Source: a virus
Strand: one strand, 5' to 3'
DNA length: 52,156 nucleotides
IMG/VR virus record: IMGVR_UViG_3300025120_000077
Coordinates: 1 to 52,156 of that record
The translations under genes and the position numbers were made by a program. Positions within the stretch are counted from its first letter, which is position 1. Each line of letters begins with the position of its first letter. Of the stretch, positions 37,172-43,174 are shown in pieces. The notes under the pieces are model-generated. The model had not been told where the DNA came from. It did no database searches and saw only the letters and a program-made list of their open reading frames with translations.

Positions 37172-37402
37172 ATGGCAGAAGCTTTCCTAAAAAATAACCT
37201 ATCAATCGTGCTATCTTTTTTGGTTGCAGTCTTTACTGCTGGTGGTATATTCGCTGAGTTTACTGCCATCAAGAATGAACTTACTATGGTGCATGAACGT
37301 CTTGACAAAAAAATTGTTGTTATAAATAAACTTGAAGATCGGATCCTTGATATTGAAAAACAATTGGAATACGAGCGAGGTTTTATTGACGCTACTAAAT
37401 AA
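37172..37402 (+). CDS. Small membrane protein with coiled coil
   Basis: A 76-residue protein with one transmembrane helix (about 9-30: LSIVLSFLVAVFTAGGIFAE) followed by a charged coiled coil (residues 35-70). It is the only rightward gene inside the leftward early region and has its own repeat-associated promoter. This topology suits a holin-like or membrane-anchoring protein, but many small phage membrane proteins look alike. Confidence 0.6.
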   Translation: MAEAFLKNNLSIVLSFLVAVFTAGGIFAEFTAIKNELTMVHERLDKKIVVINKLEDRILDIEKQLEYERGFIDATK

Positions 37403-37430
37403 AAAAAGGAGAGACATCCCTGCCTCTCCT
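37400..37430 (-). terminator. Rho-independent terminator ending the early leftward unit
   Basis: On the minus strand AGGAGAG pairs with CTCTCCT around a 10-nt loop, followed by TTTTTTTATTT. It lies 24 bases after the stop at 37454. Read rightward it is a hairpin with a poor T-tract, so it may also weakly end the 37172 gene. Confidence 0.85.
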
Positions 37431-37453
37431 CTTACTAACAAACAACAAAAAAA

Positions 37454-37612
37454 CTATTTCCTTGTGAACAGATACTCCTGCTGGAGTTGGTTCTTGGCTA
37501 ACTGCAATTCTTGGGTTAGCCTTTTTATTTCTTTTCTTAGAACAACGTTGCTCTGTTTTATAAAGTCAACGTTCATTGGATCGTTTACTACGGGGTCTAT
37601 TACTTTAATCAT
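37454..37612 (-). CDS. Small coiled-coil protein
   Basis: A 52-residue protein from the ATG at 37612 (MIKVIDPVVNDPMNVDFIKQ), chosen over the upstream ATG at 37681 because it directly follows an AACCAACTTAAAT leader and overlaps the upstream gene by only 8 bases. The second half is a coiled coil. It is the last gene before the terminator at 37430. No function recognised. Confidence 0.6.
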   Translation of the reverse strand: MIKVIDPVVNDPMNVDFIKQSNVVLRKEIKRLTQELQLAKNQLQQEYLFTRK

Positions 37613-37868
37613 ATTTAAGTTGGTTTTTAATTTTAAGTTGTTGTAGACTAAGATAAATAATTTGTCTGACTTTTTGATCATTGATCACATAGTCTTTTCT
37701 TGCCAATGCTTTTTTATTTGCCCTTGCCAACTGCAATCTTAATTGCCTACATTTTTGGTCGTTCTTTATTAATTGATCCCATAGCTTATCGTGTCTGCTT
37801 TTTCTGAGTTTTCGTTGCTTAAGTCTTAGCTTTACAAATCTTATTATGTTTACAAATATTTTTTTCAT
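37605..37868 (-). CDS. Small highly basic helical protein
   Basis: An 87-residue protein with many Lys/Arg (FVKLRLKQRKLRKSRHDKLW) and amphipathic helices. It overlaps both neighbours by 4-8 bases. Nucleic-acid binding is plausible from charge alone; no family recognised. Confidence 0.55.
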   Translation of the reverse strand: MKKIFVNIIRFVKLRLKQRKLRKSRHDKLWDQLIKNDQKCRQLRLQLARANKKALARKDYVINDQKVRQIIYLSLQQLKIKNQLKYD

Positions 37869-38119
37869 AGGTCTTTATTTACTTGGTTAATTATAAATTC
37901 ATACAAGTCATGACTGTTGACGTGTTCAATACTTAGCATCTCATTCGTGCCATTCTCTCGAAGAAATACAGTCTGTATACCTTTATCGTTTACTGTCGCC
38001 TCTACAAAAATATATAGGTTTACTCCTGCTCTTCGCCTATACTTCGTATGTACTACGAATGCGACATGGGTGATGTTGCCATACCCTTGTCGCTTTCCAA
38101 AGTTCTGCGTTATTCTCAT
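37865..38119 (-). CDS. Hypothetical early protein
   Basis: An 84-residue protein, mixed alpha/beta (GKRQGYGNITHVAFVVHTKY), ending with a helical segment HDLYEFIINQVNKDL. No membrane or metal motif. It overlaps the next gene by 4 bases and follows the SET gene by 1 base. Function unknown. Confidence 0.55.
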   Translation of the reverse strand: MRITQNFGKRQGYGNITHVAFVVHTKYRRRAGVNLYIFVEATVNDKGIQTVFLRENGTNEMLSIEHVNSHDLYEFIINQVNKDL

Positions 38120-38120
38120 A

Positions 38121-38408
38121 TTAAAATCTATAATAAACTGTTAGTTCTTCATGCTTGATTTTCCGTACTGTGTACAGAAGCCTTGTGTCGTCATTTTGTA
38201 AGATGAAACAGTTAGGTGTATCGCTATGGTTAATAAACCCTCCCAGAGGAGTTCTAATAACCCCATACTGATCGTTTAATACATGGGTAATACCTAAGCA
38301 TACCCCTGCACCAATTTCATCGGTACAAAACAAACCTAACCCCTCGATATCACTTTGCTTTATTGTCAAGTGATCAGGCAGAGGTCGGTAGTTGTTCTTT
38401 TTAATCAT
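38121..38408 (-). CDS. Miniature SET-domain protein
   Basis: A 95-residue protein with SET-domain hallmarks in order: IEGLGLFCTDEIGAG (21-35, the opening G-x-G), GGFINHSDTPNC (57-67, the NHS-x-x-PN SAM/active-site motif), and KHEELTVYY (85-93, the GEEL-x-x-Y motif). SET enzymes methylate lysines of proteins. At 95 residues it is shorter than a usual ~120-130-residue SET core, with little room for the SET-I insert. Host-protein or phage-protein methylation is inferred only. Confidence 0.75.
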   Translation of the reverse strand: MIKKNNYRPLPDHLTIKQSDIEGLGLFCTDEIGAGVCLGITHVLNDQYGVIRTPLGGFINHSDTPNCFILQNDDTRLLYTVRKIKHEELTVYYRF

Positions 38409-38412
38409 ATGG

Positions 38413-38562
38413 TTAATTTGTTTTATGTTTGTTCATAATCAGTAAAAAGCCTTCTCGAAGAACTTTGTCCATTTTACAATTCTCTTCATAGTGTACCACT
38501 TTAATTTTTTGTATCCTACATCGACTTTCTAAATCTTTTAAATATTCCTCTAAATGCACCAT
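38413..38562 (-). CDS. Small helical early protein
   Basis: A 49-residue protein from the ATG at 38562 (MVHLEEYLKDLESRCRIQKI), chosen because it starts 8 bases after the upstream stop; a start at 38595 would overlap by 25 bases. The start region is part of a 17-bp sequence repeated at 38995-39011. No function recognised. Confidence 0.5.
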   Translation of the reverse strand: MVHLEEYLKDLESRCRIQKIKVVHYEENCKMDKVLREGFLLIMNKHKTN

Positions 38563-38572
38563 GCTATCCTTT
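38556..38572. repeat. 17-bp direct repeat, copy 1 (copy 2 at 38995-39011)
   Basis: GCACCATGCTATCCTTT is identical at 38556-38572 and 38995-39011. Copy 1 covers the start codon of the 38413-38562 gene; copy 2 forms the 5' part of tRNA-like element 1. The two copies enclose the 38571-38930 gene, its leader and the T-arm, as if that 439-bp unit were inserted as a cassette with a target duplication. Confidence 0.85.
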
Positions 38573-38930
38573 AAAGTTCTGCTTCTAAATAACAAACGTT
38601 TTCTTTAGGGTTATCGTCAAAGTAGTCCTTAACTTGTTTCCCTAAACGATAGTCAGCGTACTCAGATAAATCTTCTTTTGTAACATTGTACTGTTTCTGA
38701 ATCTCATCATTGTAACCATTGTTTTCTTCAAACATTTTACTGACCCTTTCAATTGACCCCTTATCAATTGAATCCAGCTCCTTGACTATATCATCATAAC
38801 TATTTCTACTGATCTCATAATCAATATAGCCTCTTTCCACTTCTTCTGCACCAAATCTTGTGTGTGCATCGCTTGACTGTACTGCAAACATAAACTTTCC
38901 GTTTACATCGCCATTGTAATATCTTCCCAT
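38571..38930 (-). CDS. Acidic early protein
   Basis: A 119-residue protein from the ATG at 38930 (MGRYYNGDVNGKFMFAVQSS), which follows a TTTAACCAACATTAAA leader; the longer frame from 38993 would run through the tRNA-like element and is rejected. It is rich in Asp/Glu/Tyr (EEVERGYIDYEISRNSYDDI). The N-terminal GRYYNGDVNGKF phrase recurs in small phage/Bacteroidota proteins as I remember, without known role. Confidence 0.65.
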   Translation of the reverse strand: MGRYYNGDVNGKFMFAVQSSDAHTRFGAEEVERGYIDYEISRNSYDDIVKELDSIDKGSIERVSKMFEENNGYNDEIQKQYNVTKEDLSEYADYRLGKQVKDYFDDNPKENVCYLEAEL

Positions 38931-38966
38931 TTTAATGTTGGTTAAATTATTGAGCATTATTACTCG

Positions 38967-39008
38967 TGGATAGGGAGGAATCGAACCTCCCAACGCACCA
39001 TGCTATCC
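38967..39008 (-). ncRNA. Miniature tRNA-like element 1 (acceptor + T-arm)
   Basis: On the minus strand GGATAG (39008-39003) pairs with CTATCC (38973-38968), leaving an unpaired A (38967) in the discriminator position. A 12-nt connector leads to a T-stem GGAGG/CCTCC with loop TTCGATT, a perfect tRNA T-loop pattern. There is no D-arm or anticodon arm. It sits between the genes at 39027 and 38930. One base later comes a small hairpin, GAGT-AATAAT-GCTC (38965-38952), then the AACCAACA leader. Confidence 0.75.
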
Positions 39009-39026
39009 TTTCATTTTATTTTATTT

Positions 39027-39248
39027 TTAGTTTGTTAAATCTTGTACGAATAGTTTATCACATTTACATAAAACTATTCTTTGCATACAGTTACCAATTT
39101 TTTGCATCTCTCTTGTAGTGCTTTTATACTCTGTCGTGTTACATTCTTTACAACATTTCTTATATTCTTTTATTCCATTTAATTCGTGATGGATAACAAT
39201 ACTTGATGTGTTTCTGACTGCTTCACGCCACATTTTGTGTACATTCAT
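39027..39248 (-). CDS. Small Cys-rich, zinc-ribbon-like protein
   Basis: A 73-residue protein with clustered cysteines (KCCKECNTTEY and, 20 residues later, NCMQRIVLCKCDKLF), which could form one zinc site, though the spacing is not a textbook ribbon. It is basic in the N-terminal half. It lies just upstream of tRNA-like element 1. Function unknown. Confidence 0.55.
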   Translation of the reverse strand: MNVHKMWREAVRNTSSIVIHHELNGIKEYKKCCKECNTTEYKSTTREMQKIGNCMQRIVLCKCDKLFVQDLTN

Positions 39249-39249
39249 T

Positions 39250-39492
39250 TTATTTAAAGTTTATAAATTGTTGGTGTATGTACTCTTCAGGATCAGGAGA
39301 TAGAATATGTACTTCCGAATCGATATCGCCATCCTCGATGACTTTGGTCATTAGGCTTACATCATATCCCGTTGAGTCCATGATCGCTATCTCTTTGTTC
39401 TTGTTGTCATTGGTATACTCCCATACCATATAGCTATCCCCGTTAAAGGAAATAGCTTTTTCTATGACTTTTGTGTTAACTATTATTTTCAT
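39250..39492 (-). CDS. Small early protein
   Basis: An 80-residue acidic protein with two beta-type segments (KVIEKAISFNGDSYMVWEYT, VSLMTKVIEDGDIDSEVHIL) and no recognised family. It overlaps the upstream gene by 4 bases and is spaced 1 base from the downstream one. Confidence 0.5.
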   Translation of the reverse strand: MKIIVNTKVIEKAISFNGDSYMVWEYTNDNKNKEIAIMDSTGYDVSLMTKVIEDGDIDSEVHILSPDPEEYIHQQFINFK

Positions 39493-39698
39493 TTGTACTT
39501 TATTATTTTGATTAAATTGTTTATCCTTCGCTTGGATAAAGGTCGTGCATATTCCAATAAAATTTTATCCATTTTTTCGTTCGATATATTACAGTAGTTC
39601 GTTGTTTTAAGGGTTGAACGATCCCATAATTTAATGGTCTTTTGTTTTGGATTTATTTTTATTTTAAAAAATGCTGACACTGTGTTGTGAGTTATCAT
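39489..39698 (-). CDS. Small basic early protein
   Basis: A 69-residue basic protein (KIKINPKQKTIKLWDRSTLK) ending in a Lys/Arg-rich helix. It overlaps both neighbours by 4 bases. No family recognised. Confidence 0.5.
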   Translation of the reverse strand: MITHNTVSAFFKIKINPKQKTIKLWDRSTLKTTNYCNISNEKMDKILLEYARPLSKRRINNLIKIIKYK

Positions 39699-39952
39699 AT
39701 TATATAATATTTTAGGTTTTTACGTTCTCGTTTGAATGAATCCTCTGCTTGACTTAAATATCCAAATTCATTTTCAATAAGGAAATTTCTATCTTCAATG
39801 TCTTCAAAATCATAGCCTTTAACAAAGATGTCATCTTCAGCCATACAATCTTTAAGGTCTCCATCATCAGTGCGTATAAATACCATTGCTTCAGCCCCAA
39901 TAATATCATTGTTTTTATTTAGTAATTGGTGTACTTCTAATGTATAAATCAT
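39695..39952 (-). CDS. Small acidic early protein
   Basis: An 85-residue protein, acidic in the middle (VFIRTDDGDLKDCMAEDDIF) and basic at the end (ERKNLKYYII). No membrane segment and no recognised family. It overlaps the next gene by 4 bases. Confidence 0.5.
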   Translation of the reverse strand: MIYTLEVHQLLNKNNDIIGAEAMVFIRTDDGDLKDCMAEDDIFVKGYDFEDIEDRNFLIENEFGYLSQAEDSFKRERKNLKYYII

Positions 39953-39970
39953 AATTATAGTTTTTATTGT

Positions 39971-40216
39971 TTATAGTAAATCATCTAAACGATCTAACAG
40001 ATCATCAAGTTCAGGAATATCGGCAGAAACATCACCATTGTGATAAAGTTCTTCATCAGACCCCTCCTCCGTTATTAACCTATCGCACCATCCATTAGAA
40101 TCACAAGTTCCATGAACAGATACTTCTACTTCTTTATTGTCATCCACTTGAGTGATTGCATGATAACCAACAGTTACTAATTCATCTCTCCATTCTGTGT
40201 CTTTAATAATTCTCAT
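39971..40216 (-). CDS. Small strongly acidic early protein
   Basis: An 81-residue protein with many Asp/Glu, especially near the C-terminus (ADIPELDDLLDRLDDLL). Very acidic small phage proteins are sometimes DNA mimics that block restriction or other defences, but the evidence here is composition only. It follows the 40218 gene by 1 base. Confidence 0.5.
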   Translation of the reverse strand: MRIIKDTEWRDELVTVGYHAITQVDDNKEVEVSVHGTCDSNGWCDRLITEEGSDEELYHNGDVSADIPELDDLLDRLDDLL

Positions 40217-40217
40217 T

Positions 40218-40712
40218 TTATTCTACTTTTAAATTAAACGTTTTTAGGTAATTGCCATTAAGAATGTTTTCCCCATTTTTAATAGCATCATCGATTATCT
40301 TTTGATATTCGGATGTGACCTCATCTACTCCCCACTTCTCAAATGTTTTGGGAATGCTTGTCTTGAATCCTCTTATCTCATAACTATGTGGTATACCAAT
40401 CAATACACCTTTCTTCTCATCCTTTTTCATGTATCCCATCGTCTTCAATTCATCCATTAATAATTCAAGATTTGTAGTCCATCCATACTCCTTATCATAA
40501 AGAGAATCCTTATTAATAGAATTGTAAATATCCTCGATACTTTGATTGTCGTAATTAGTGATCTTTAACTCACCACCATAGGAATCATCCCAACAATTAC
40601 AAATCTTCTTGCCATCAAAGTAGATGTCCCATTCATAAGAGGGTGCATCATGACCCCTCATCTCTTTTAAGTTTTTAGCTGATGCTCGTTTTAAAAATTC
40701 TTTTTTTAACAT
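40218..40712 (-). CDS. Hypothetical early protein
   Basis: A 164-residue protein from the ATG at 40712 (MLKKEFLKRASAKNLKEMRG); an upstream ATG at 40739 is also possible and does not overlap the previous gene. It has the phrase WDIYFDGKKICNCWDDSYGG near residue 30-50 and a mixed alpha/beta pattern. No known family recognised. Confidence 0.55.
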   Translation of the reverse strand: MLKKEFLKRASAKNLKEMRGHDAPSYEWDIYFDGKKICNCWDDSYGGELKITNYDNQSIEDIYNSINKDSLYDKEYGWTTNLELLMDELKTMGYMKKDEKKGVLIGIPHSYEIRGFKTSIPKTFEKWGVDEVTSEYQKIIDDAIKNGENILNGNYLKTFNLKVE

Positions 40713-40761
40713 AATATTATTTTTGTTGATTATGACCATTCTTTCGGATATTGAATCCTCA

Positions 40762-41055
40762 TTAGATATTTTGAATTAGCTTACTTTCATTGTAGAAACA
40801 ATCATCAGCATAATAACGTTCATCATGGACTGACTTACTTTCTACTAATCCAAACGATGCAATTGCTTCGACATTCTCAGGTATTTTATATTCATCTATG
40901 CACTCACCATCTTCCAACAGTATAACACTATATCCTACTATACTTTCAAGGTCGTTATATAATGTTTCTCTCACTACTTCATACTGAGCATTACCTTGAT
41001 CTTTAAAACCATCTTCAAGATAGGTTTTGAGTTTGTTTTCTGTTATTGTTTTCAT
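40762..41055 (-). CDS. Hypothetical early protein
   Basis: A 97-residue acidic protein (VVRETLYNDLESIVGYSVIL) with an alternating strand-helix pattern and a Tyr/Asp-rich end (DERYYADDCFYNESK). It overlaps the upstream gene by 4 bases, and its ATG follows an AAACCAACAATAAA leader. Function unknown. Confidence 0.5.
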   Translation of the reverse strand: MKTITENKLKTYLEDGFKDQGNAQYEVVRETLYNDLESIVGYSVILLEDGECIDEYKIPENVEAIASFGLVESKSVHDERYYADDCFYNESKLIQNI

Positions 41056-41318
41056 TTTATTGTTGGTTTAAAAAAACTACTGAAATGATTTACTATCTCG
41101 AATGTAGTCTCAATGTTATTTAAATCATCCTTTAGAATCTCTTCTATACTATCATTGGTATATCGCATTACCTTTGTGGTGTAAAAGTCCTCAATCGCAT
41201 CCTCTGATGGATTGGTAGCCATAAACTCTCTGACCATACTTGGCAAATCTTTCTTCCAATTCGCCAATTCCCTTTGCTCTCGTTTTTGAAGAGAGCCATG
41301 TAAAATTTTGTGTGACAT
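41052..41318 (-). CDS. Hypothetical early protein after tRNA-like element 2
   Basis: An 88-residue helical protein (QKREQRELANWKKDLPSMVR), no recognised family. Its ATG at 41318 follows the leader ACACCAACAAATT, which in turn follows a small hairpin and tRNA-like element 2, so it would be the first gene of a processed downstream mRNA. Confidence 0.55.
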   Translation of the reverse strand: MSHKILHGSLQKREQRELANWKKDLPSMVREFMATNPSEDAIEDFYTTKVMRYTNDSIEEILKDDLNNIETTFEIVNHFSSFFKPTIK

Positions 41319-41353
41319 AATTTGTTGGTGTTAGTTAGTGACAATATTGTCGA

Positions 41354-41394
41354 TGCGAGAGAGGGAATCGAACCCTCTCATGATCCAATCTCGC
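41354..41394 (-). ncRNA. Miniature tRNA-like element 2 (acceptor + T-arm)
   Basis: On the minus strand GCGAGA (41394-41389) pairs with TCTCGC (41360-41355), followed by an unpaired A (41354). An 11-nt connector (TTGGATCATGA) leads to the T-stem GAGGG/CCCTC with loop TTCGATT; the T-stem can extend to 7 bp. It begins 6 bases after the ArdC-like stop. Two bases later a palindromic hairpin GACAATATTGTC (41351-41340) begins, then the next gene's leader. Confidence 0.8.
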
Positions 41395-41400
41395 TAGTGA

Positions 41401-42354
41401 TTACTTACCTTGGATGTAAGCTACAATCTTCGTAGCTTGTTGCATCGCATATAGGCATTCTTTTGGCTTATCCTCTAAAGCCTTACACCATCCTTTGATA
41501 TAGGCAATGCTATTCTCCTTATCATCTTTTGGATCAAGTCCCAATAACCCTGAGATGTACATCGCTGATATCTCTGCAACCAATTCCTCCTTAGCATAGG
41601 TGTTATCACCCCAAAAGGATATCTCAGTTAGGCTTTTACGATCCATTCGATCTTTGTGACCGGTTGAATGGGCTAACTCATGAAACAGTACCTTATAGTA
41701 GGAATCAGAGTCAACAAACTTATTTAGCTTAGGCATATTCACTGTATCGGTTTCAACATTGTAAAATGCCCTATCTCCAAACAGATGACATACTACCAAT
41801 TTACCATCTCGATCTACATAGCTTTTGCTCAGTTGATCAGCTATCTCAATTGGCTTATTGTCAGCAGGAACATCAGCATCCAATACATGAGGAACAATGC
41901 CATTGCATTGATCAACATTGTATACTTGCCAATATCGGATTGAAAATGTTTTACGATATCTTAATTGCCTTTTGCCATTGATTACAATCTTTTCACTTTG
42001 ATTGATTTTTTTAACGTTTTTTGATGCTACATAACATTCTTTCTTAGCATCATAAAATCCTATCGTCCATCTGTAAACATCAGCAGTATTACCCTTTTCA
42101 CCTGATTTGATTGAACCACCTAATTCTCTACAATGATTTTCAGTTAACCATTGGTTATGCTCATAACCCTCAGCCATCATAACTGCATTGAGCATAAATA
42201 CATTGAATCCTTTGTAGTAGTATTTTTTGTTGTAACTCATAGGTTGATTCACATCTCCTGATTTCCATGGCATGAACCATTTCATCCCATCTCGCTTTAG
42301 TCCCTCTAAAACGGCATCATTAACTTTCTGAAAAATTTTGTCTTGGTTTGACAT
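41401..42354 (-). CDS. ArdC-like antirestriction protein
   Basis: A 317-residue protein from the ATG at 42354 (MSNQDKIFQKVNDAVLEGLK); a frame from 42423 would cross tRNA-like element 3 and is rejected. The N-terminal half matches the ArdC ssDNA-binding domain (WFMPWKSGDVNQPMSYNKKY, YYKGFNVFML, CRELGGSIKSGEKG). The C-terminal half is the associated metallopeptidase domain with FHELAHSTGHKDR (HELAH near residue 223) and a downstream YAKEELVAEISAMY glutamate helix. ArdC proteins protect incoming DNA from restriction. It is flanked on both sides by tRNA-like elements. Confidence 0.85.
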   Translation of the reverse strand: MSNQDKIFQKVNDAVLEGLKRDGMKWFMPWKSGDVNQPMSYNKKYYYKGFNVFMLNAVMMAEGYEHNQWLTENHCRELGGSIKSGEKGNTADVYRWTIGFYDAKKECYVASKNVKKINQSEKIVINGKRQLRYRKTFSIRYWQVYNVDQCNGIVPHVLDADVPADNKPIEIADQLSKSYVDRDGKLVVCHLFGDRAFYNVETDTVNMPKLNKFVDSDSYYKVLFHELAHSTGHKDRMDRKSLTEISFWGDNTYAKEELVAEISAMYISGLLGLDPKDDKENSIAYIKGWCKALEDKPKECLYAMQQATKIVAYIQGK

Positions 42355-42389
42355 ATTTGTTGGTGTTTGTTGTTTGACATTATTGTCGA

Positions 42390-42429
42390 TGCCTATCGGG
42401 GAATCGAACCCCGATACATCCAATTAGGC
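42390..42429 (-). ncRNA. Miniature tRNA-like element 3 (acceptor + T-arm)
   Basis: On the minus strand GCCTA (42429-42425) pairs with TAGGC (42395-42391), with A (42390) in the discriminator position (a T-A pair could extend the stem). The connector ATTGGATGTAT leads to the T-stem CGGGG/CCCCG with loop TTCGATT. It starts 6 bases after the upstream stop codon (42436-42438). Two bases downstream is the hairpin GACA-ATAA-TGTC (42387-42376), then ACACCAACAAAT and the ArdC start. Confidence 0.8.
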
Positions 42430-42435
42430 AGTTGA

Positions 42436-42678
42436 TTATTGATAGTAAGCTATCATATCATAGGTAGATGAATAAACCTTTTCACTCCCATTTAAACTTG
42501 GGATTCTCTCTACTTTTGCTATTTCTGTTATCTTCTCTCTAAATTTATCATGAAGTAATTTGTTTGGATTTTCTTGACCTACTATTGCTGATATTAAATT
42601 TGTCTCTAAATCATATCCATTGTAATAGGTAGATGTTTCGTCTGTGATTAGGTTTATTACTGTTGAAATTTTTTTCAT
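42436..42678 (-). CDS. Small early protein before tRNA-like element 3
   Basis: An 80-residue protein (MKKISTVINLITDETSTYYN), mixed alpha/beta with a helical middle (HDKFREKITEIAKVERIP). No recognised family. Its stop codon lies 6 bases before tRNA-like element 3. Confidence 0.5.
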   Translation of the reverse strand: MKKISTVINLITDETSTYYNGYDLETNLISAIVGQENPNKLLHDKFREKITEIAKVERIPSLNGSEKVYSSTYDMIAYYQ

Positions 42679-42680
42679 AA

Positions 42681-42866
42681 TTATTGTTTTTTTCTGTTGT
42701 TATATTCATTAGTTAATACCTGAAGAAATAAGAGATTTTCCTCTGTTAAATCATACTTGATTCTAAGGAGGATTTTTCTTTCGATCTCTTCCATAGTCAT
42801 ATTGTCTACTATCCTTTGGAAAATTTTTTGGTTAAACTCTTGTCTTTCTGTTGTTGAAATTTCCAT
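42681..42866 (-). CDS. Small helical early protein
   Basis: A 61-residue helical protein (MEISTTERQEFNQKIFQRIV) with a C-terminal EENLLFLQVLTNEYNNRKKQ helix. It follows the 42869 gene by 2 bases. No recognised family. Confidence 0.5.
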   Translation of the reverse strand: MEISTTERQEFNQKIFQRIVDNMTMEEIERKILLRIKYDLTEENLLFLQVLTNEYNNRKKQ

Positions 42867-42868
42867 TG

Positions 42869-43174
42869 TTATTGTTTTTTGATTAATTTATTAAATGCTC
42901 TTTTGATGATCGATAGATCGTATTTTAGTTGATCGAATTGCCATTCGTTATTGACATTGTATCTCTTGTCGAATCCATATGCATGATACCCTTTGTCTTC
43001 ATGGATGTAAACGAATTGGTTTTTTACTTCAATTGGCTTAGTTAAGATCACAAAGGATTCGTAAGTACTACCTGCCATTGTTGTAGCAAGATGACCCGTT
43101 GAAAGTTCATGCTTTTCCACTATAGGTAGCATTTCATTGATTGCATTGATTCTGTTTTGGATTGCTTTTTTCAT
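42869..43174 (-). CDS. First protein of the early leftward unit
   Basis: A 101-residue protein with a basic helical N-terminus (MKKAIQNRINAINEMLPIVE), a beta-rich middle (TYESFVILTKPIEVKNQFVY) and a Lys-rich end. It reads from the divergent region at 43175-43807 and is likely among the earliest genes expressed. No recognised family. Confidence 0.55.
   Translation of the reverse strand: MKKAIQNRINAINEMLPIVEKHELSTGHLATTMAGSTYESFVILTKPIEVKNQFVYIHEDKGYHAYGFDKRYNVNNEWQFDQLKYDLSIIKRAFNKLIKKQ

Noticed and set aside
41401-42423. Longer N-terminus for the ArdC-like protein (start at 42423)
   Set aside because: The extra codons run through tRNA-like element 3 and its hairpin. The ATG at 42354 follows the typical ACCAAC leader and begins the conserved ArdC sequence.
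38967-42429. Ordinary tRNA genes at the three TTCGATT T-arms
   Set aside because: Only 11-12 nt separate the 5' acceptor strand from the T-stem, so there is no room for D- and anticodon arms. An intron would have to be absent rather than present.
38967-42429. Phage attachment (att) sites made from host tRNA 3' ends
   Set aside because: An att copy would carry only the tRNA 3' part. Here each element has its own matching 5' acceptor strand, there are three different ones, and no integrase is seen.
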